Assembly (NCBI GenBank): GCA_903897605.1
Contig: CAIUCH010000055.1
Coordinates: 56,295-120,294 of the forward strand
Reading direction: 5' to 3'
DNA length: 64,000 nucleotides
DNA from: an uncultured Alphaproteobacteria bacterium
Lineage (GTDB): Bacteria > Pseudomonadota > Alphaproteobacteria > Micropepsales > Micropepsaceae
Positions 58,466 through 64,000 of this stretch are shown in pieces (positions within the stretch are counted from its first letter, which is position 1; every line of letters begins with the position of its first letter). The position numbers were made by a program, and so were the translations under genes. The notes beneath the pieces are model-generated. The model had not been told where the DNA came from. It did no database searches and was given only the letters and a program-made list of their open reading frames with translations.

Positions 58466-59092
58466 CTATTCGGCCATTGCCCAACGCGCTACGACGGATT
58501 TGGGCGTGTCACCAAGAAAAACTACGATGGGAAGGTGGATTGTGGGAGGTGTCGGTCCGCGTCCTAATGATCCGTGGGTGACAGCAACGGTTTTTCCACA
58601 CACGCTAATATAGAAGCCGCCAGTAAACTCGTTCTTACCGATCGCGCGCACGAGATAAGGTTTTAAGTCACGGGGCGTCAAACTTGCATCGAGGGCTTCA
58701 AGTGCGCTTAAACGTTCCTGAAACACTTGTCCCCAACTGCCAATTTTCTCATCCAGCTCAAGGCGTTTTTGTTCGCGGAGTTGTTTAATTGTAGCTTTGA
58801 TGCGGTCGGGTGCTGAAGCCATCGATGGATCGCTTTCCAGGGCCAAAATCGCCGTTGCCTGCTTTTCACTTAGTGCGGCAACCGGGATTTTTTCAAGTTT
58901 GCTTATTGCTTCTGCTCTGTGAGCTGACGGGACTGGCGCGAAAAGTGACTGATCTATCGCAATGCATCCGCGCAATGCGCGCTCTTGGGCATCGCTCCCT
59001 TCCCATGCATCTACGGTGTCCGCTGCGTTGGCAGATGCAAACGGATACGCTACAGCAGCTAGACACACCGCAAAAAGAGGCCAAAACCTCAT
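58466..59092 (-). CDS. Exported hypothetical protein
   Basis: 208 residues with a signal peptide ending ANAAD. The middle contains helices EAISKLEKIPVAALSEKQATAILALE and RIKATIKQLREQKRLELDEKIGSWG, then a beta-rich end with two Cys. No family recognised. GC is lower than in the neighbours. Its end is 32 bases from the spdH start region on the same strand. Confidence 0.55.
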   Translation of the reverse strand: MRFWPLFAVCLAAVAYPFASANAADTVDAWEGSDAQERALRGCIAIDQSLFAPVPSAHRAEAISKLEKIPVAALSEKQATAILALESDPSMASAPDRIKATIKQLREQKRLELDEKIGSWGQVFQERLSALEALDASLTPRDLKPYLVRAIGKNEFTGGFYISVCGKTVAVTHGSLGRGPTPPTIHLPIVVFLGDTPKSVVARWAMAE

Positions 59093-59120
59093 TTAAGGTC
59101 CTCGGGTGCTACAGTCAGAG

Positions 59121-60368
59121 TCACACCAACACTTCAGGCCGCGCCCCCACGGGCATCGGGCGGGCATTCTCCCACTTCGCAACCACGGCGGAGGCAAGGC
59201 CGTTGCCGATGACATTGGTGGCGCTGCGGCCCATGTCCATCAAATGATCGACCGCCAGGATCAGGAACAAGCCTTCTTCCGGCAGGCCGAAATAGGGCAG
59301 GGTCGCGGCCACCACCACCAGCGATGCGCGCGGCACGCCGGCGATGCCCTTGGACGTCACCATCAGCATCAGCAGCATCAGTATCTGCTGACCGATCGGC
59401 ACATGAATGCCATAGGCCTGGGCGATGAACATGGCGGCGAAGGTGCAATACATGGTCGATCCGACCAGATTGAAGCTGTAACCCAGCGGCAGCACGAAGC
59501 TGACGATCTTGGAACTGAAGCCCATCGCTTCCAGCGATTCCAGCAACAGCGGAAACGCGGCTTCGGAAGTGGACGTGGAAAAAGCGATCAGCGCCGGGGA
59601 ACGGATGGCTTTGAGCAGCGGCCCCATCTGGCGGCCCACGATCAGCCAGGCGACGAAGATCATCAGCCCGACCAGGATCGAGATCGAGATATAGAAGCTG
59701 CCCACCAGCTTGGCATAGGTGACCAGGATGCCGAGCCCCTGGGTCGAGATCGTGCCCGCGATGGCGGCGAAGATGGCGAAAGGCGCGAACATCATCACAT
59801 AGGTGGTGATCTTCAAGATCACCGTGGCGCCCTGTTCGATGATGTGCAGCAGGCCCTTGGCCTTTTCGCCCACCGCCGAGATCGCGATGCCCGCGAACAG
59901 CGAGAACACCACCACCTGCAGAATCTCGTTCTTCGCCATGGCATCGAAAATCGAGGCGGGGATCAGATGCTCCAGAAATCCGCTGAGGCCCTGGGCCTGG
60001 GCCAACGGGGCGCCGGCCTTGGCGGCCTGGGCGACATTGGCGCCGACACCAGGCTCCAGCAGATTGACCATCACCAACCCGATCACCAGCGCCACGAAGG
60101 AGGCGGTGAGGAACCAGATCATCGCCTTGGTGCCGATGCGGCCCACCGTGGCGGCGCTTTCGATATGGCCGATGCCGCTGGTGAGGGTGGTGAGCACCAG
60201 GGGCGCGATGATCATCTTGATCAGGCGCAGGAAGATGCCGGTGACCTGGTCGAAATAGCTCGCCGCCGTCTTGGCGCCTTCGGGCGAAAGCGTGGCATGC
60301 ACGATCGTGCCGGCGATCAACCCGCCGATCATCGCAATGATCACGAACATCACAAAGGAACGCTTCAT
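59121..60368 (-). CDS. Dicarboxylate/amino acid:cation symporter (DctA/GltP family)
   Basis: 415 residues from ATG 60368. DAACS family signatures: LIKMIIAPLVLTTLTSGI, the SSSTT-like loop as TSTSEAAFPLLLESLEAMG, FVLPLGYSFNLVGSTMY, and LMVTSKGIAGVPRASLVVVAATL. It imports C4-dicarboxylates or acidic amino acids with H+/Na+. The TSTSEAA variant of the serine-rich motif suggests amino-acid (Glu/Asp) or dicarboxylate binding; both are possible. Confidence 0.88.
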   Translation of the reverse strand: MKRSFVMFVIIAMIGGLIAGTIVHATLSPEGAKTAASYFDQVTGIFLRLIKMIIAPLVLTTLTSGIGHIESAATVGRIGTKAMIWFLTASFVALVIGLVMVNLLEPGVGANVAQAAKAGAPLAQAQGLSGFLEHLIPASIFDAMAKNEILQVVVFSLFAGIAISAVGEKAKGLLHIIEQGATVILKITTYVMMFAPFAIFAAIAGTISTQGLGILVTYAKLVGSFYISISILVGLMIFVAWLIVGRQMGPLLKAIRSPALIAFSTSTSEAAFPLLLESLEAMGFSSKIVSFVLPLGYSFNLVGSTMYCTFAAMFIAQAYGIHVPIGQQILMLLMLMVTSKGIAGVPRASLVVVAATLPYFGLPEEGLFLILAVDHLMDMGRSATNVIGNGLASAVVAKWENARPMPVGARPEVLV

Positions 60369-60481
60369 CCCCGGCACCCCATATTTTGCGCCATGTTGGG
60401 GGTTTCGCCGGGCGCCGTCAAATCGCGGCGGGACAGCAAAAGGCCCTGTTTTCACTCTTTGGCGGGATTTCCACCCCCTTC

Positions 60482-60682
60482 GTCATCGCCCGGCCTGTCC
60501 GGGCGATCCATGAAGATTCCCTCCGGTCTTGTGATGCCGCCGCGACTGTCGCGATAGTTCGGCATGCGCGCCGAACGAGTTTATGACATCTCTTCGGACT
60601 CAGAATCCGGATTGGCGTGATCTCGCCGAAACGCTTAATGGTTGACGGTCTTTATGGATTGCCCGCCTGCGCGGGCAATGAC
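60482..60682 (+). mobile_element. GIY-YIG cassette with internal deletion
   Basis: Left palindrome GTCATCGCCCGG...CCGGGCGATCCAT (60482-60511) and right palindrome ATGGATTGCCCG...GCGGGCAATGAC (60654-60682) are inverted, as in the complete copy. Left palindrome to ATG is again 52 bases and stop to right palindrome again 8 bases. About 220 bases of the nuclease gene are missing from the middle. Confidence 0.75.
60564..60645 (+). pseudogene. GIY-YIG nuclease remnant, ends only
   Basis: ATG 60564 opens MRAERVYDI, comparable with MRQARVYYI of the intact gene; 60603-60645 encodes NPDWRDLAETLNG plus stop, comparable with NPQWLDLAEGLNG. The two ends are out of frame with each other, as expected for a deletion of about 218 bases. 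Confidence 0.75.
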
Positions 60683-60690
60683 GGGAGAGC

Positions 60691-61572
60691 ATGACATCGA
60701 AATCCCTTTCCGGCGGCGTCTGGGTCGCGGTCGCGTCCCTGCTGGTCTCGATCTTCTGTTTCCAGATCGGCGCTTCGCTGGCCAAGCAGCTTTTCCCTCT
60801 GGTGGGCGCGCAAGGCGCGGTGGGATTGCGGGTGGGATTGTCGGCGCTGATCCTGATTCCGTTCTCGCGGCCCTGGCGGGCGCGGTTGACCTGGGTGAGC
60901 GCCCGCGCGCTGTTGGTTTATGGCGTGTCCTTGGGGATGATGAATTTTCTTTTCTATATGGCGCTGCGCACCGTGCCCTTGGGCATCGCGGTGGCGCTGG
61001 AATTTTCCGGCCCGCTTGTGGTGGCGCTGATCCATTCGCGCCGGTTGGTGGATTTTCTCTGGGTGGGGTTGGCGGTGATCGGGCTGGCCCTGCTGCTGCC
61101 GATCCATGCCGGCATCGCGCCGCTGGATTGGGGCGGCGTCGCGCTGGCGCTGGGCGCGGGTGTTTGCTGGGCGCTTTACATCGTGTTCGGGCAGAAGGCG
61201 GGCGCGGCGATCGGCCAGGCCGCGACGTCCCTGGGTGTGATCGTGGCGGCCTGCGTGATCTTTCCCATCGGTTTTGCCCATGCGGGCATGACGCTGTTCC
61301 GCGCCGATGTGCTGCCGCTGGGCATCGGCGTGGCGATCTTGTCCAGCGCGGTGCCTTATACGTTGGAGATGGTGGGCCTGCGGCGATTGCCGACCCAGGC
61401 CTTCGGCACCTTGATGAGTCTTGAGCCGGCGGCGGGCGCGCTGATGGGGTTGCTGCTATTGGGTGAACATCTGACGCCGCTGCAATGGCTGGCGATCGGC
61501 TTCGTGGTGCTGGCTTCGATGGGCACCGCGCTCACCGTCAAGAGCGACACGCATCCGAGGCTGCCGGACTGA
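60691..61572 (+). CDS. EamA/RhtA family exporter
   Basis: 293 residues, ten hydrophobic helices in two EamA repeats. FQIGASLAKQLFPLVGAQGAVGLRVGLSALIL and the second repeat LSSAVPYTLEMVGLRRLPTQAFGTLMSLEPAAGALMGLLLLGEHL fit RhtA/YddG-type amino-acid exporters. Starts 9 bases after the deleted nuclease cassette, so that element lies in its promoter/leader region. Confidence 0.85.
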   Translation: MTSKSLSGGVWVAVASLLVSIFCFQIGASLAKQLFPLVGAQGAVGLRVGLSALILIPFSRPWRARLTWVSARALLVYGVSLGMMNFLFYMALRTVPLGIAVALEFSGPLVVALIHSRRLVDFLWVGLAVIGLALLLPIHAGIAPLDWGGVALALGAGVCWALYIVFGQKAGAAIGQAATSLGVIVAACVIFPIGFAHAGMTLFRADVLPLGIGVAILSSAVPYTLEMVGLRRLPTQAFGTLMSLEPAAGALMGLLLLGEHLTPLQWLAIGFVVLASMGTALTVKSDTHPRLPD

Positions 61573-61593
61573 GGAGCGGTTCGCGGAGCGAAC

Positions 61594-61616
61594 GAAATGG
61601 TCCAGTGGACCATTTC
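61594..61616. repeat. Perfect palindrome after the EamA gene
   Basis: Eleven-base arms (GAAATGGTCCA and TGGACCATTTC) around one G, 22 bases after the stop. Nearby GTTCGCGGAGCGAAC is also an inverted repeat. It may be a terminator-like or dispersed element; no T-run follows. Confidence 0.75.
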
Positions 61617-61710
61617 GAGCGACGAAGGCCGCGAGCCCAGGCGAGCGGTTGCGCGGTGATGACAACGTCGCACCAAGCGAGTTGCACATCTCGCCCCCTG
61701 CCTTCGCGTT

Positions 61711-62649
61711 CTAATGCCCTGTCATCGCCTGATGCCGTTCCAGCCAGCGCACCACTTCGCTTTCCAAGGCAATGCGGCGGTCGGAATAGGAATGGTCGGT
61801 GGCCATGTGCATCGCCGTCACGTCGCTGTCGCCGGCGCTTTTGAGCGCGGCGGTGAGGCGGTCATTGTCCGGCGTCAGCCCGTCATCGGCGGTGAGGATC
61901 AAGGCGGGGCGCGATTTCAGCACCGGGGTGTAATCGACGAAATCCCATTTGGCGGCGTTGGCGACGGCTTCGTCCATCAGCGCGTCGGCGGTGACGCCGC
62001 CCAGGGGAATGACTTCCTCGGCGAAACCGCTTTCCAATTGCTTCTTGCGGAAATCCGGATCGGCGAAGTGCGGCCCCGCCGCTCCAATGTCCCAGGCCGA
62101 AATCATCACCAGTCCCGCGATCTTGGGATCGTGCGCCGCGGCGCTGGCCGCCATCATGCCACCCATGCTGTGGCCGGCGACGAAGATGCGGCGGGGATCG
62201 AGATGGAATTTGGCGACATTGGCGGGATCGCGCATCCAGGCGACCACGGTATCGGCGTCTTCCAGGCTATGGGTGAAGGAGAATTGCCCCGGACTGCCCC
62301 AGGAGCCGCGATAATGCAGGGTCAGGACCGTGAAGCCGGCGCGGCGGATCGCCTGGGCGAGATCGAGATTCTGTTCGTTGCCGGGAAAGCCGTGGAACAG
62401 CACCACAGCGGGATGCGGCCCCGCGCCGCCGGCGGTATAGAGCACCGCATTGATCGCCGCGCCGTGGCTTTCGATGCGGGTATCGACCATGGCGGGCGGA
62501 TGCGCCTTGTCTGGATGTGGGTCGACCAGAATGGCGCTGGGCGTCTGGGCGGCGCGGGCGGGCATCGGGGCCGGGGCATCGGCGGCCCAGGCCGCAGCGC
62601 CGGCAAGCGACAAAAATCCGGCAACCATCAACGGATGTGCGATGCGCAT
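61711..62649 (-). CDS. Exported alpha/beta hydrolase, dienelactone hydrolase-like
   Basis: 312 residues from ATG 62649 (AAGGGA upstream), signal peptide ending AAWAAD. HGFPGNEQN is the oxyanion region, GHSMGGMMAA contains the nucleophile Ser, ADDGLTPDND the Asp and MATDHSYSDRR the His. Family: dienelactone hydrolase/BAAT-like esterases. Substrate unknown. Confidence 0.85.
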   Translation of the reverse strand: MRIAHPLMVAGFLSLAGAAAWAADAPAPMPARAAQTPSAILVDPHPDKAHPPAMVDTRIESHGAAINAVLYTAGGAGPHPAVVLFHGFPGNEQNLDLAQAIRRAGFTVLTLHYRGSWGSPGQFSFTHSLEDADTVVAWMRDPANVAKFHLDPRRIFVAGHSMGGMMAASAAAHDPKIAGLVMISAWDIGAAGPHFADPDFRKKQLESGFAEEVIPLGGVTADALMDEAVANAAKWDFVDYTPVLKSRPALILTADDGLTPDNDRLTAALKSAGDSDVTAMHMATDHSYSDRRIALESEVVRWLERHQAMTGH

Positions 62650-62728
62650 GATGAAATCCCTTCGAGCTTGCCCGATGGTAGACGGCGAAAGCCGCTGCGC
62701 CAAGGCCGGACCGGCGCCAAGTCCAGCG

Positions 62729-63751
62729 TCAGGGCCGCGCGGCAAGATAGTGCCCGCCATGTGATTTCAGGCGCGGCAAAAGCCATTCCAGCGCCATGCT
62801 GAGAAGCGCGGCGCCCAGGAATGCCAGCGGCGCCAGGACAAGGGCCCATGGCAATGCCGGATGACGGGCCAGCGACACCGCAAGCCAGATGAAGATCAGA
62901 TGCGACATATAGATGTTCGGGGAGAGGCGGCCGACACGCGCGAGGTACGGGGTGAACCGCAGATGCGACAAGGGCCGCCAAAGCAGAAACACCCCGGGCC
63001 CGAACAGGAAGGAGGAAAACAGGAATTCATGGCTCATCACATGGCCGGCGCCGGAGAGGTGTTGAATGAGCGCTTCTTCCCCAACCATGGCCAGAAAGAA
63101 GACCGCGACCAGAAGAAGATTGGTTCTTGCGCTCAGGCGCGGCGCCTTCCTGGCCAGCATGGCGCCGATGCAGACGAACATCGGCGCCGCCAGCAGGCGG
63201 CCATGCTGGGCGATGCCGGGCAGATGCAGGATGTCGTGATAGGTGCTGGTGGCCAGCGCCAGAAGCGCGAGGATCGCGCACAGGCCCGTCGTCAGCGCCG
63301 CACCCAGATATTTCAGCCCCAGCGGCACCATCACCAGCGCGGTCGCCAGCACCGGCAGGAACCAGAGATGGTAGATCGGCCAATCCGAGAAGAATTGATT
63401 CAGCACGAATGGCCGCCTGTGCCGCGGATCCAGGTTCAAGAAAATATAATAGACCGTCATCCAGATGAGATAGAGAGAAGAGAGGCGCACGACCGGCTTG
63501 GAGAAGATTTCCCAATTGCTTCTCTGCCGCCGCGGCAAAAGATAGCCGCCGGCGATGAAGAAGCAGGGCATGCCGAACCGGCAGGCGGTCACGATATATT
63601 CGGACCAGGGCGCCGCGCGCGCTCCGGATTCGAAAATCGTGTGCACCAGGACCACCGAAAAAGCGAGGAGACAACGCAGGGCGTCGATCCCGGCCAGGCG
63701 TTCCCTGCCTGCGGTGGTGCGGATTGCTCCGCTGGCCTTGTCGGCGTTCAT
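62729..63751 (-). CDS. Acyltransferase 3 family membrane protein
   Basis: 340 residues from ATG 63751 (ATG 63796 would add 15). ERLAGIDALRCLLAFSVVLVHTIF and FGMPCFFIAGGYLLPRRQ open the family domain, with about ten helices after it and DWPIYHLWFLPVLATALV in the middle. Like the gene at 3361 it would transfer acyl groups to an extracytoplasmic glycan or lipid. Acceptor unknown. Confidence 0.85.
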   Translation of the reverse strand: MNADKASGAIRTTAGRERLAGIDALRCLLAFSVVLVHTIFESGARAAPWSEYIVTACRFGMPCFFIAGGYLLPRRQRSNWEIFSKPVVRLSSLYLIWMTVYYIFLNLDPRHRRPFVLNQFFSDWPIYHLWFLPVLATALVMVPLGLKYLGAALTTGLCAILALLALATSTYHDILHLPGIAQHGRLLAAPMFVCIGAMLARKAPRLSARTNLLLVAVFFLAMVGEEALIQHLSGAGHVMSHEFLFSSFLFGPGVFLLWRPLSHLRFTPYLARVGRLSPNIYMSHLIFIWLAVSLARHPALPWALVLAPLAFLGAALLSMALEWLLPRLKSHGGHYLAARP

Positions 63752-63935
63752 TTTTTTCTGGCCGATCGCGCCTCGCGGGATCGCGCCACCCAGCATTACG
63801 GAAGTTTTATAGACTCGATTTCACTCCCGGTCGACGGGGTTTCGCAGGCCGTTAAGGTTATTGTCCGTCGTCAGAACATTTGGCGCAGCAGATGGGTTGG
63901 ATTAGTGGAGCATCGGCCTCGTCTTGGGGTTGATG

Positions 63936-64000
63936 TTAAGCGGCGTGGTTGCGGTGTTGCAAGCGTCGATGTTCGATGGTCTGTCGCTTTATCCTTTCTC
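63936..64000 (-). pseudogene. IS3-type transposase OrfB, C-terminal fragment at window edge
   Basis: About 20 codons before the stop at 63936 read ERIKRQTIEHRRLQH and then RNHAA, the common ending of IS3-family OrfB integrases. The gene continues beyond the window, so whether it is intact cannot be decided; type is given as pseudogene only because it is partial here. Confidence 0.7.

Noticed and set aside
40168..61616. Possible CRISPR array from repeated GTCATnnCC sequences
   Set aside because: Copies are far apart, palindromic and in both orientations; there are no regular spacers and no cas genes.
1..64000. tRNA and rRNA genes
   Set aside because: I saw no cloverleaf with GTTCGAATC-type T-loop in context and no rRNA-like stretch; an ARAGORN or Infernal run would be decisive.

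Overview
The window reads as a GC-rich (low-to-mid 60s % by eye) chromosomal segment of an alphaproteobacterium. The signs are the hemF-hemC-hemE order, the many short DUF-type alphaproteobacterial proteins (DUF6894-like and a 67-residue helical protein), ChrA, a stand-alone LigD polymerase domain, two penicillin-acylase-family hydrolases and several Tat-exported flavoproteins. A Rhizomicrobium/Caulobacter-like host is a guess from gene content. I recognised no rRNA, tRNA or CRISPR array.

Layout. 1-13.5 kb: tail of a nucleoside transporter, a lipoprotein lipase, a receiver protein, an FMN hydroxyacid oxidase, an acyltransferase, an SDR/cupin pair, a frameshifted flavin amine oxidase, a VOC protein, a periplasmic acylase, an M23 peptidase and a PPi-type phosphofructokinase. 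13.5-23.7 kb: ICMT-like methyltransferase, outer-membrane-type protein, cytochrome b561, PAP2 phosphatase, ChrA, LigD-Pol, the overlapping hemF-hemC-hemE operon, and a YeiH exporter with its LysR regulator. 24-33 kb: many small genes (PilZ, hemerythrin, PEBP, DoxX, SRAP), a low-GC islet with a membrane-peptide/ribbon-helix-helix pair, a DUF2975-HTH pair, GDT1, MddA and an AraC regulator. 33-40 kb: a second acylase, an IS1-type transposase remnant, and a BlaI/BlaR-like pair with a perfect operator on the blaI start codon and a repeat-bearing tail on the peptidase. 40-49 kb: a Tat-exported PLP enzyme, two paralogous Tat-exported flavin amine oxidases with the same promoter motifs, and two tandem c-type cytochromes, which together look like a periplasmic amine dehydrogenase module. 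49-64 kb: an NTF2-like protein, a threonine dehydratase with a decayed duplicate of its C-terminus, small genes, a GIY-YIG nuclease cassette bounded by inverted palindromes, a spermidine-dehydrogenase-like flavoprotein, a dicarboxylate symporter, an EamA exporter, a hydrolase, a second acyltransferase, and the end of an IS3-type transposase at the right edge.

Three families of dispersed imperfect palindromes sit between genes, mainly from 40 to 61 kb. The most interesting one bounds a GIY-YIG nuclease gene. A second locus 5 kb away has the same palindromes at exactly the same distances from the gene's start and stop, but the middle of the gene is deleted. Two further palindrome pairs lack the gene altogether. 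This looks like a small nuclease-associated mobile or repeat system analogous in layout to REP/RAYT elements.
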